Origin: JBCBKP01 sp038521625
Lineage (GTDB): Bacteria > Planctomycetota > Phycisphaerae > Phycisphaerales > UBA1924
Reading direction: 5' to 3'
DNA: 64,000 bases
Assembly: GCA_038521625.1 (NCBI GenBank)
Contig: JBCBKP010000010.1
Location: 29,099-93,098 of the forward strand
A model generated the notes under the pieces. The model was not told where the DNA came from. It made no database searches and saw only the letters and a list, made by a program, of their open reading frames with translations. The translations under genes and the position numbers were made by a program. Below are positions 16,726 to 24,619 of this stretch, piece by piece (positions within the stretch are counted from its first letter, which is position 1; each line of letters begins with the position of its first letter).

Positions 16726-19700
16726 CGTGAACCTCCACGCGAACGCGGCCCGCCGCCGAGCGCCGAGAGCCGCTCGGACGCGAGACGCGCCCAGTCGCTG
16801 TCCGGGTACCGGCCACGCACGTCGCGGTACTGCTGACGCGCCTCGCCCACCTTGTTCATCGCCTCGAACGCCCGCCCCGCCTCGTAGATCGCCGCCGGCG
16901 ACCACTCGGTGTCGGCGAACAGGATGTCCACGCGCAGCAGCTCACGCGCCGCCTCCTCGTGTCGCCCCATCGCGAACAGGCACTCGCCGATCTGGAACTG
17001 CGCGCGGGCCGCGGTCGCCCCGTCGTGCCGGGTCGCGACCTCGCGGTAGTGCTCGATCGCCGCCGCCGGATCACCGCCGTTCTCGATCGCCCACCCGAGC
17101 CCGAACCTCGAGCGGAACCAGAGCGGCCCGTCGCCGAACTCCTCGCGGTGTGCGGCGAACGCCTCACGCGAGTCGTCCCACCGCTGCGCCTGGGCCGCGG
17201 CCTCGCCGAGCCGCAGCAGCGCCGTCTCGCGCTGGCCCGCGTCGCTCGCGCGATCCGCCGCGATCGCCAGCCGGTCCGCCGCGGCGCCCGCCCGCCCGAT
17301 CGCCAGGAGCGACTCGCCGTAGACCAGCTCGGACGGCCCCGTCAGATCACCGAGGTCGCACGCCCGGGCCTCGGGGTCGAGAAGCGCCGCGGCCCGCTCG
17401 TGCCGCGACAGCTGCGCGAGCGCCCAGGCGCACTGGTAGAGCGCCGGCGCGCACAACTCGCTGGGGGTCGAGGCCGAGCTCGCGATCAGCGGCTCGAGCA
17501 GCGTGACGCCCTCTTCCAGCTCGCCCTGCCCGATGAGCAGCGTCGCCAGATCGAGCGCGGCGTGCGCCCCCGCGCCGGCGGAACCACGAGAAACGAGGCC
17601 GCGAAGCACCATCTCGGCGTCGCCATCACGCCCGAGCTGTCGCAGCGAGACCGCCAGCTCGTACCCCGCGAGCGACGCCAGCTCGCCGTCGAGCTCATCG
17701 AGATCGATCGCCTCCAGCGTCCGCGCGGCCTCCTCGGCATCGCCGGACCGAGAGAGCGCGACGCCGTACCACGCGCGATTGAGCTCCGGAGCACCGGGGC
17801 CGGCGGAGTCGCGCAGGGCCTCGGCCGCCGCCTCTGGCTGGCCGGCGCTCAGCAGCGCCCGTCCGCGGTCGAGAGCCAGCGACGTCGCGTCCAGATCGGC
17901 CCCGGCCGCCGCCGCCCGGGCGAGCCAGTCGGCCGCCTCCTCGGGCTCACCCGCCCGCATGGCGATCGCGCCGAGGTGCCGGAAGATGAAGGGTTCGAAG
18001 CGCGAGCCGGGCGAGCTCTCGAGCAGGCGCTCGAACACGCTCGACGCCCGGGCGTCGTCGCCCACCGCGACCAGCGACTGCCCGATCTCGAACGCCGCCT
18101 GCGGCAGGTGCTCGCTCTGGGGATGTTCGCGTGCGATCCGGGCGAGCGCGTCGATCGCCGCCCGGTGGTCTTCGCGACGCGCGCGGCACAGCCCGAGGAG
18201 CAGCAGCGCGTCGTCCGCATCGGCCGGGTTCTCGCCGAGCTCGAGGTATCGGACCAGCCTCGGCTCGGCCACGCCGTACTCGCCGCGATCGAACGCGATC
18301 TCGCCGAGGGCCAGCAGCGCCGGCCGGTAGGACGCCTCATCGCCCGCCAGGCCCTCGACGCGCGCGAGCCACGGCTCGGCGTCGGCGTCGCGCTCGAGCC
18401 GGCGCAGCGCCATGCCGTAGCGGTAGGACGCCGCGTAGGCGTTGTCGCCCAGACGCTCGGCGACACGATCCACCGGCTCCATCACGCCACGGAGCGCGGC
18501 GACCGATCCCTCGAAGTCGCCCTCGCGGTACCGGGCCTCGGCGAGCAGCACGCTGACCTCCGCCGTCTCATCGGCGGCGGGGTAGCGAGATCCAAACCGA
18601 GCCGCGAGTTCCGCAGCGCGCTCCGCGTCGCCCGTCGCCAGCGCGAGCGAGGCCTCCGCCCGCAGCGCGTCGGCGGCGAGCGGGTGCGACTCGAATCTGC
18701 GACCGAAATCTGCGAACGCCTCGAGCGCCGCCTGGTCGTCCCCGGCCCGGTCGAGTGCGACCCCCAGATCGAACGCCATCTCCGGAGCGAGCTCCGAGTC
18801 TCCGTACGACTCGACGCCATCGCGGAGCAGAGCGGCGGCGGCCACGGGATCTCCGCGACGCAGCTCGGCCTTCGAACGCCAGTAGGTCAGCCGATCGCGG
18901 AGTGACGCATCGAGCCCGATCTCGCCCGCCGACTCGAAGAAACTCGCGGCGTCGGAGGGCTCGTCCTGCTCGAGGGAGACCAGGCCCGATTCGTACGCGA
19001 CCCGGGCCGGCTGGTGGTCCGGATAGGCCTCTCGAAGGCGACGCAGCGCCGCGCTCGCGTCCTCGAGATCCCCGGCCGCGCGCCCCAGCACCGCCGAGCC
19101 GAGCAGCGCCGGCGGGGCCGTTGCCTCGGTGCCGTTCGCTGCCGCGTCGCGGAACCGGCGGAGTGCGTCGGCGTCGCGCCCGGCGGCGCGGAAGCTCTGG
19201 GCGGCGCGGAGGCGTGCGCGATCGGCGATCGCCCCGTCCGCGGTCGTCGCCAGCCGCTCGAACACGCCGGCCGCGTCCTCGTGCTCGCCGAGCGCCGAGA
19301 GCGAGACAGCTCGGAAGAACGCCATCCGCTGCTTCGACGAGCCCTCCGGGACGATCTCGGCGAATCGCTCGTAGGCCCGGACCGCTTGCCGGTGACGTCC
19401 GGCGCGACCCAACGCCTCGACGGAGAGCGCAGCGGCCGCGGGTGCGCCGGAGTGGCGGCTGAAGGTCGCGCACGCCGACTCGAACGCCTCGCCGGCCTCG
19501 CCGTACCGGGCGAGCCGGAAGAGCGCGTGCCCGCGCAGCATCGCGGCGTCGGCGTCGAACTGGAAGTCGTCCGTCTCGAGGTCCTCGAGCTCATCGAGCT
19601 CCTCGAGCGAGCGCTCGAACTCGCCCAATCGGAAATGGGCCACCGCGAGGCCGTAGCGGGCGTCGTCCTCGGACTCGCCGAGGTCGCCCGCGTCCAGAGC

Positions 19701-19877
19701 AGCGCGGTACTCGCCCACGGCCAGCTCGTGCAGGCCTCGCTGCAAGAGGCCGTGCGCTGATCGGAGCGAACGCAGGCCCGGCGTCGAGACCGTGGGCTGG
19801 GCCGCCGAGAGGGTCGTGACGGATGCGATCAGGCCGAGCGACAGCCCGGCCACGGTCCTCAATCGGCTCTTGCGCAT
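16722..19877 (-). CDS. Exported TPR-repeat protein at the head of the ExbB/ExbD operon
   Basis: A 1051-residue protein with a signal peptide (residues 1 to about 26, ending LSAAQ) followed by continuous helical TPR-type repeats to the C-terminus. Examples are LGESEDDARYGLAVAHFRLG, FERSLEELDELEDLE, YLELGENPADADDALLLLGL and AQFQIGECLFAMGRHEEAAR. TPR arrays serve as protein-binding scaffolds; being exported and coupled to exbB by ATGA overlap, it probably acts in the periplasm together with the proton-driven complex, for instance by binding the outer-membrane or propeller partner. ATG at 19877 has GGGAG eight bases upstream and starts precisely at the signal peptide; the open frame upstream to 20012 is Arg-rich and rejected. 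The repeat array is longer than in YbgF/CpoB, the TPR protein of Tol-Pal operons. Confidence 0.9.
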   Translation of the reverse strand: MRKSRLRTVAGLSLGLIASVTTLSAAQPTVSTPGLRSLRSAHGLLQRGLHELAVGEYRAALDAGDLGESEDDARYGLAVAHFRLGEFERSLEELDELEDLETDDFQFDADAAMLRGHALFRLARYGEAGEAFESACATFSRHSGAPAAAALSVEALGRAGRHRQAVRAYERFAEIVPEGSSKQRMAFFRAVSLSALGEHEDAAGVFERLATTADGAIADRARLRAAQSFRAAGRDADALRRFRDAAANGTEATAPPALLGSAVLGRAAGDLEDASAALRRLREAYPDHQPARVAYESGLVSLEQDEPSDAASFFESAGEIGLDASLRDRLTYWRSKAELRRGDPVAAAALLRDGVESYGDSELAPEMAFDLGVALDRAGDDQAALEAFADFGRRFESHPLAADALRAEASLALATGDAERAAELAARFGSRYPAADETAEVSVLLAEARYREGDFEGSVAALRGVMEPVDRVAERLGDNAYAASYRYGMALRRLERDADAEPWLARVEGLAGDEASYRPALLALGEIAFDRGEYGVAEPRLVRYLELGENPADADDALLLLGLCRARREDHRAAIDALARIAREHPQSEHLPQAAFEIGQSLVAVGDDARASSVFERLLESSPGSRFEPFIFRHLGAIAMRAGEPEEAADWLARAAAAGADLDATSLALDRGRALLSAGQPEAAAEALRDSAGPGAPELNRAWYGVALSRSGDAEEAARTLEAIDLDELDGELASLAGYELAVSLRQLGRDGDAEMVLRGLVSRGSAGAGAHAALDLATLLIGQGELEEGVTLLEPLIASSASTPSELCAPALYQCAWALAQLSRHERAAALLDPEARACDLGDLTGPSELVYGESLLAIGRAGAAADRLAIAADRASDAGQRETALLRLGEAAAQAQRWDDSREAFAAHREEFGDGPLWFRSRFGLGWAIENGGDPAAAIEHYREVATRHDGATAARAQFQIGECLFAMGRHEEAARELLRVDILFADTEWSPAAIYEAGRAFEAMNKVGEARQQYRDVRGRYPDSDWARLASERLSALGGGPRSRGGSR

Positions 19878-20064
19878 CGGCGCGACTCCCTTATCGCGGC
19901 CCCACCCGGGCCTTTGGCCGGTCGCTCGCGAACGACCCGCCGACCGCCGGATCGGTGCTTCTCTCAGTACGCGAGGAGACCGTTGGGGGCCGATCCTGTC
20001 AAGTTTCATCACCCGAATTCACCCGGGGAACCCACCGGGCCCCGGACCCGGACGAACACCCTAG

Positions 20065-20091
20065 ACAGGCGGGTCGATCTTGGCCGCCTGT
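20065..20091 (-). terminator. Inverted repeat downstream of tRNA-Met, possible terminator
   Basis: Perfect 8-bp arms ACAGGCGG (20065-20072) and CCGCCTGT (20084-20091) with an 11-base loop, 32 bp after the tRNA 3' end. There is no clean U-run after the stem, so termination is inferred from position and stem strength. The rest of the 245-bp gap between the tRNA and the TPR gene shows nothing recognisable. Confidence 0.45.
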
Positions 20092-20122
20092 GACTCGCGT
20101 GATCGGGACAGAAACAGGGAAG

Positions 20123-20196
20123 TGCCGAGGGGGAGACTTGAACTCCCGACCTCCGGGTTATGAATCCAGCGCTCTAGCCAGCTGAGCTACCTCGGC
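20123..20196 (-). tRNA. tRNA-Met (CAT anticodon)
   Basis: A complete 74-base cloverleaf on the minus strand. The acceptor GCCGAGG pairs with CCTCGGC, the D-stem is GCTC/GAGC, the anticodon loop TTCATAA holds CAT, and the T-arm is GGGAG-TTCAAGT-CTCCC. The discriminator is A and CCA is not encoded. The first base pair is G-C and the anticodon stem lacks the GGG/CCC run, so it is an elongator-type rather than initiator tRNA. A CAT anticodon could also be an Ile tRNA with lysidine. One mismatch (A31-C39) closes the anticodon stem. Confidence 0.93.
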
Positions 20197-20248
20197 AATG
20201 GGCAGAGATGATACCCGGCGCCGGTGCGTCGATCGCACTGCCGAGGGG

Positions 20249-20578
20249 TCAGCCCTGCTCGCCGGCCGCCGCCGCGGGCGGGCGGTCGCCGGCGTGATCG
20301 CCCGAGTTCGAGCCATGGCTCACGCGGAGGTCTTCGCCAGACGCGTTCGACGGCGCCTGGGCCGAGTTGAACTGCCGCTGCTGCCCGCCACGCTCGTCCT
20401 CGTGCATGACGTCGTTCATGCCCTTCTTGAACTCGCGCACGCCGCCGCCGATATCGCGCATGACCTTCGGCAGCCGCGAGCCGAACAGCAGCAGCATGAT
20501 CACCAGGATGATGATCCATTCCATGCCGCCGGGCAGCCCGAGGAATGCCAGGGCCCAGCCAGAGATGACGCCGTCCAT
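20249..20578 (-). CDS. tatA: Sec-independent protein translocase TatA/E-type
   Basis: A 109-residue protein with one N-terminal membrane helix (MEWIIILVIMLLLFGS), the FG hinge and an amphipathic helix RLPKVMRDIGGGVREFKKGM, the full TatA signature. The C-terminal tail is hydrophilic and Gln/Ser/Asp-rich, as usual. The ATG at 20578 has GGAG seven bases upstream, giving an 18-residue extension before the helix; an internal ATG at residue 19 is the alternative start. TatA forms the channel of the twin-arginine pathway; TatC is not in the window. It lies 52 bp upstream of tRNA-Met on the same strand. Confidence 0.93.
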   Translation of the reverse strand: MDGVISGWALAFLGLPGGMEWIIILVIMLLLFGSRLPKVMRDIGGGVREFKKGMNDVMHEDERGGQQRQFNSAQAPSNASGEDLRVSHGSNSGDHAGDRPPAAAAGEQG

Positions 20579-20769
20579 CGAATCGCTCCGATCCCGGCCC
20601 CGCGCCGCCCGTCCTGAGCCGCGCCGGGGAACCGATACCTCTCATTCAAGAGCCGGCCGGCCCCCGAATCAACGCAATTCCCGCGTGTGCCTTGCAACAC
20701 TCGCGAAGGCGAACGCCGCCGACCGACAGGCCGAGGCCGCCCCGAGCGTCCTGTGACGTCGAGACCGCA

Positions 20770-21660
20770 TCAGCCGGAGCCCAGAGCCGAACCCGAACGT
20801 TTACCTGCCTCGGCACATGCGATCACGTTGCGGAGCAGCATCGAGACGGTCACCGGCCCGACGCCGCCGGGAACCGGGCTGATCCAGCCGGCACGCTTCG
20901 AGACCGCGTCGAACGCGACGTCCCCCACCGTCCGCATCCCGCCGCCCGGGGCCTCGACGCGGTTGATCCCGACGTCGATCACCACGGCGCCGGTCCGGAC
21001 CCAGTCGCCCTTGACCAGCTCGGGCACGCCCGCGGCGGCGATGAGCACGTCGGCGGATCGGGCCATCTCCTCAAGGCCCCACGTGTGTTTGTTGCAGCTC
21101 ACGACCGTGGCCTCGTGCTGCATCAGCATCGCGGCGAGCGGCCGCCCGACCGTGACGCTCGACCCGACCACGACGACCCGCTTTCCGCGGAGCTCGATGC
21201 CGGTCTCCTCGATCAGCCGCATGGCCGCCAGTCCGGTGCACGGGGCCAGCGTCGACCTCCCGTACACGATGTTGCCGATGTTCGAGGGGTGCACGCCCTC
21301 GACGTCCTTGCTCGGCTCGATCGCGGCCTTGACGTCGTCCGCGTCGACGCCGAAGGGCAGCGGCATGTGGACCATGATCCCGGTCACGGCCTCGTCGCGC
21401 CCGAGGCGCCGAACGAGCGCGACGATCTCTGCCTGCGGAGCGTCCGATTCGAGCTCGTGCAGGCGGTACCCGATGCCGAGCTCGTCGCACTTCCGGACCT
21501 GGTTGGCGGCGTAGGTCCGGGCGGCGTTGTCTCCGAAGTCGATCAGCACGGCGTCGAGCGCGGGCTCGATCCCGTCCTCGCGCAGACGCTTCGCCCGCTC
21601 CGCGATGGAGCGGCGCTCGCCCTCGGCGATCGCCCGCCCGTCGATGATCCGCGCCGACAT
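20770..21660 (-). CDS. folD: FolD-family methylenetetrahydrofolate dehydrogenase with replaced cyclohydrolase residues
   Basis: A 296-residue FolD homologue. The family motifs are clear: TGIMVHMPLPFG, KDVEGVHPSNIG, VVVVGSSVTVGRPLAAMLM (Rossmann loop), GAVVIDVGINR and PVPGGVGPVTVSML. By direct count it keeps E. coli numbering: Tyr50 is present, but the catalytic Lys54 is Gln, Gln98 is His and Asp121 is Glu. In bifunctional FolD these residues serve the cyclohydrolase reaction, so this copy may be a dehydrogenase only, with the cyclohydrolase step carried out by another protein. CTP near residue 140 also reads CTG. The NADP-binding domain looks intact. It is divergent from ligA with 43 bp between starts. 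Identity as a FolD relative is secure; activity is inferred. Confidence 0.9.
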   Translation of the reverse strand: MSARIIDGRAIAEGERRSIAERAKRLREDGIEPALDAVLIDFGDNAARTYAANQVRKCDELGIGYRLHELESDAPQAEIVALVRRLGRDEAVTGIMVHMPLPFGVDADDVKAAIEPSKDVEGVHPSNIGNIVYGRSTLAPCTGLAAMRLIEETGIELRGKRVVVVGSSVTVGRPLAAMLMQHEATVVSCNKHTWGLEEMARSADVLIAAAGVPELVKGDWVRTGAVVIDVGINRVEAPGGGMRTVGDVAFDAVSKRAGWISPVPGGVGPVTVSMLLRNVIACAEAGKRSGSALGSG

Positions 21661-21703
21661 CGGGCCATCCTAGCGGGACGCCGAGACCCGATAGCATCGC
21701 GGC

Positions 21704-23851
21704 GTGGGTGGTGATCAAGCCAAACGCGCCGGGGCCCTTCGGACGCAGCTCGAGCGCGCCGACCGCGCCTACTACGTCGACAACGACCCGGTCATGTCCG
21801 ATCGGGAGTACGACGAACTCCTGGCCGAGCTGGCGCGCCTCGAGGCCGAGCATCCGGAGCTCCAGGATCCGGCGAGCCCGACCGCGCGTGTCGGCGGAGA
21901 GCCGATCGACGGGTTCGAGACGGTGGCGCACGCGGTGCCGATGCTCTCGATCGACAACACATACGACGAGAGCGAGCTCACGGCCTGGATCGATCGCGTG
22001 GTCCGGACCGCCGGCGGCGAATCCGTCGGGCTCTTCCCCGGCGCGTTCCCCCCCCTCGTCTGCGACCCGAAGATCGACGGCGTCGCGATGTCGCTCCGGT
22101 ACGAGTCCGGAACGCTCCGCCGCGCCGTGACCCGCGGCGACGGCACGAGAGGCGACGACGTCACCCACGCCGCCCGGACCGTCCGGTCGATCCCTCTCAC
22201 GCTGCGCGGTCCCGCACCCGGCGTTCTCGAGATCCGCGGCGAGATCTTCATCCCACGCCCCGAGTTCGAACGGATCAACGCCGCTCGCGTGGCGGCCGGC
22301 GACGACCCGTTCATGAATCCGAGGAACGCGTGCGCGGGGACGATCAAGCAGCTCGACCCGCGCGCGATCGCCGACCGGAATCTCCGCTTCGTGGCGCACG
22401 GGCGGGGCGAAGTCTCGGACGCGGGTTTCGCGGATTCGTTCGGTTCGTTCCTCGAGGCCATCCGGACGCTCGGGGTCCCGACCTCGCCGCACACGACGCG
22501 CTGCGACAGCGCGGGCGCGGTGCTCGAGACGATCCGAAGTTTCGAGGCCTCGCGCGGCGAACTGGATTACGACACCGATGGGATGGTCGTACGCGTCGAT
22601 AGCTTCGAGCTCCAGTCAAGACTCGGCGTGCGAAGCAAGTCGCCCCGCTGGCTCGTCGCGTACAAGTTCGCCGCGGAACGCAAGCCGACGGTCCTGAACG
22701 ATGTCGAGCACCAGGTCGGCAAGACCGGCAAGATCACCCCCCGTGCCGTCATGGAGCCCCTGCTGCTCGCCGGCACGATGGTCCGGCACGCGTCGTTGCA
22801 CAATTACGGTCTCGTTCGTAAGAAGGACATCCGGATCGGCGACACCGTGCTGGTCGAGAAGGCCGGCGAGATCATCCCCTACGTCGTCGAGCCCGTGCTC
22901 GCCGAGCGGAAGAAGAACGCCCGCCGGATCCAGCCGCCCACCAGGTGTCCCGCCTGCGGCGGCCCGCTGGAGATCGAGCCGCCCGAGGCGGCGGACGACC
23001 CGGAGGCCGAGACCGCCCGCCGGTGCGTCAACCCGGCGTGCCCCGCCCAGCTGCGCGAGAAGCTCCAGTGGTTCGTCGGGCGGAACCAGATGGACATCGA
23101 CGGGCTCGGGGAGCAGACCGTCGTGCAGATCCTCGACAGCGACATCCCCGTCGAGACGTTCGCCGATCTGTGGCGAGTCGGTGAGCACCGCGAAGCCCTG
23201 CTCGCCCTCGAGGGCATGGGCGAGAAGAAGATCGAAAGGATCCTCGCCGGGCTCGAGGACGCGAAGTCCCGGGGCCTCGCGCGTGTGCTCGCCGGCCTCG
23301 GCATCCGGAACGTCGGAAGCTCGACCGCAAAGGCCCTGGCCAAGCTCTTCCCCAGCCTCGACGCGCTCCTCGACGCGGATCTCTGGAGTCTCATGCCCAA
23401 GGCCGTCAACACGATGAGCAAGGCCGACCGCCTGGCGCTGACCGGCAGCGAGGACAAGGTGCCCGACGGCTACGAGACCGGGCTCGGCGCCACGACCGCG
23501 CCGGTGGTCCATGCGTACTTGCACAGCGAAGCGGCGACGCGGATGTTCGACGCCCTGCGGGAGGTCGGCGTCAGCCTCGAGAGCGTCGACCACGTCGAGC
23601 CCGGCGGCGCCGACCACGGCTCGCCGTTCGCCGGCAAGACGATCGTGCTGACCGGATCGCTCGAAGCGTTCGACCGCAAGACGCTCTCGGACCGCCTCGA
23701 GACGCTCGGCGCCCGCGTCAGCTCGTCGGTCTCCAAGAACACCGACCTGGTCATCGCGGGCGAGAAGGCCGGCTCGAAGCTGGAGAAGGCGAACAAGCTC
23801 GGCGTCGAGGTCTGGGACGAGACCAGGCTCCTCGAGACGCTGGATGCCTGA
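21704..23851 (+). CDS. ligA: NAD-dependent DNA ligase
   Basis: A 715-residue LigA with the standard order: Ia domain (YYVDNDPVMSDREYDELL binds NMN), adenylation domain with the nucleophilic Lys123 in CDPKIDGVAMSL, OB fold (RKKDIRIGDTVLVEKAGEII), a four-Cys zinc finger (CPACGG and later CVNPACPAQ), helix-hairpin-helix motifs (GLGIRNVGSSTAKALAKLF) and a C-terminal BRCT domain (GKTIVLTGSLEAFDRKTL). It seals nicks in DNA using NAD and is normally essential. Insertions relative to typical LigA sit near residues 105-117 and in the zinc-finger linker. GTG at 21704 is the start; no strong ribosome binding site is visible, but the conserved N-terminus begins immediately after it. Confidence 0.96.
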   Translation: MGGDQAKRAGALRTQLERADRAYYVDNDPVMSDREYDELLAELARLEAEHPELQDPASPTARVGGEPIDGFETVAHAVPMLSIDNTYDESELTAWIDRVVRTAGGESVGLFPGAFPPLVCDPKIDGVAMSLRYESGTLRRAVTRGDGTRGDDVTHAARTVRSIPLTLRGPAPGVLEIRGEIFIPRPEFERINAARVAAGDDPFMNPRNACAGTIKQLDPRAIADRNLRFVAHGRGEVSDAGFADSFGSFLEAIRTLGVPTSPHTTRCDSAGAVLETIRSFEASRGELDYDTDGMVVRVDSFELQSRLGVRSKSPRWLVAYKFAAERKPTVLNDVEHQVGKTGKITPRAVMEPLLLAGTMVRHASLHNYGLVRKKDIRIGDTVLVEKAGEIIPYVVEPVLAERKKNARRIQPPTRCPACGGPLEIEPPEAADDPEAETARRCVNPACPAQLREKLQWFVGRNQMDIDGLGEQTVVQILDSDIPVETFADLWRVGEHREALLALEGMGEKKIERILAGLEDAKSRGLARVLAGLGIRNVGSSTAKALAKLFPSLDALLDADLWSLMPKAVNTMSKADRLALTGSEDKVPDGYETGLGATTAPVVHAYLHSEAATRMFDALREVGVSLESVDHVEPGGADHGSPFAGKTIVLTGSLEAFDRKTLSDRLETLGARVSSSVSKNTDLVIAGEKAGSKLEKANKLGVEVWDETRLLETLDA

Positions 23852-23889
23852 CTGGAGGCGCCGGGCCGAGCGGCCGATAGCGGGCCCGG

Positions 23890-24435
23890 ATGCAGAGCGT
23901 CGAATTCAAAGCCGAGCTGCGAGACGCGCCCCTGGCACGCGGGGCGCTTCCCCGGATCGGGGCCAAGCTCGTCGGCAAGCTCGAGCAGACCGACACCTAT
24001 TTCAGGGTCACCAGCGGCGTGCTCAAGCTGCGACGCTGCTCGCACGCCGGCGAGCCCGAGCCGCCGGAGGTGATCCACGTCGAGCGGGCGACCGAGCGCC
24101 AGCCGCGGGTCTGCAGGTTCCGCATCTACACCGAGGCCGAGGCCCGCGAGCGCTTCGGCCAGCTGCCGCTGCCGGTCCGGACCATCGTGCACAAGCAGCG
24201 CGAGATCTGGATGCTCGGCGGGCTGCGGGTTCACCTCGACAGCGTGCAGCACGCCGGGCGGTTCATCGAGCTGGAGGCCCTTGTCAGCCGGCGACAGCAC
24301 GTCGGCCGCTGCCACGAGATGATCGCCGCGGCGAGGCGCCGGCTTCAGCCCGCGCTCGGCGAGCCGCTGACCGCCGGCTACGCCGAACTCGTCGGCGACT
24401 CGGACGAGCGCGGCGTCGAGGCGCCCGCGGCCTGA
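23890..24435 (+). CDS. CYTH-domain protein (class IV adenylate cyclase / triphosphatase-like)
   Basis: A 181-residue protein. The N-terminal strand VEFKAEL matches the metal- and phosphate-binding start of CYTH proteins, and GGLRVHLDSVQHAGRFIELE is the characteristic VRLDxVxxLGxFxEIE strand of the class IV adenylate cyclase group. Arg/Lys residues expected to line the triphosphate tunnel (LKLRRC, CRFRIY, HKQREIW) are present. Members hydrolyse inorganic triphosphate or thiamine triphosphate or cyclise ATP; which applies here cannot be read. It starts 38 bp after ligA on the same strand and may be co-transcribed. Confidence 0.83.
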   Translation: MQSVEFKAELRDAPLARGALPRIGAKLVGKLEQTDTYFRVTSGVLKLRRCSHAGEPEPPEVIHVERATERQPRVCRFRIYTEAEARERFGQLPLPVRTIVHKQREIWMLGGLRVHLDSVQHAGRFIELEALVSRRQHVGRCHEMIAAARRRLQPALGEPLTAGYAELVGDSDERGVEAPAA

Positions 24436-24445
24436 GCGCCGGCAA

Positions 24446-24519
24446 TCAGGGTGGCCGGATTTGAACCGACGACCTCGTGGACCCAAACCACGCGCTCTAC
24501 CAAGCTGAGCTACACCCTG
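24446..24519 (-). tRNA. tRNA-Pro (TGG anticodon)
   Basis: A complete 74-base cloverleaf on the minus strand. The acceptor CAGGGTG pairs with CACCCTG, the D-stem is GCTC/GAGC, the anticodon stem is CGTGG/CCACG around loop TTTGGGT (anticodon TGG), and the T-arm is GTCGG-TTCAAAT-CCGGC. The discriminator is A and CCA is not encoded. It is convergent with the CYTH gene, 10 bp apart. Confidence 0.95.
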
Positions 24520-24538
24520 GGCGTCGTCTCCGACGCCC
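24519..24538 (-). terminator. Perfect hairpin between gspK and tRNA-Pro
   Basis: Arms GGGCGTC (24519-24525) and GACGCCC (24532-24538) form a 7-bp stem with a 6-base loop, abutting the 5' end of tRNA-Pro and about 80 bp past the stop of the giant gspK-like gene. It could end the secretion operon or serve as a tRNA leader processing structure. No U-run follows. Confidence 0.35.
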
Positions 24539-24619
24539 AAGCGTATCCACCCGGGCCCGAAGACCCGCACCTGCCCACCCGGCGTCGGCCGCCGGTCTCG
24601 AACCGAACCGCTCGGTCGA

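Noticed and set aside
15268..16836. Plus-strand open frame opposite exbD and exbB
   Set aside because: Arg/Asp/His-rich antisense sequence; the minus strand encodes clear ExbD and ExbB.
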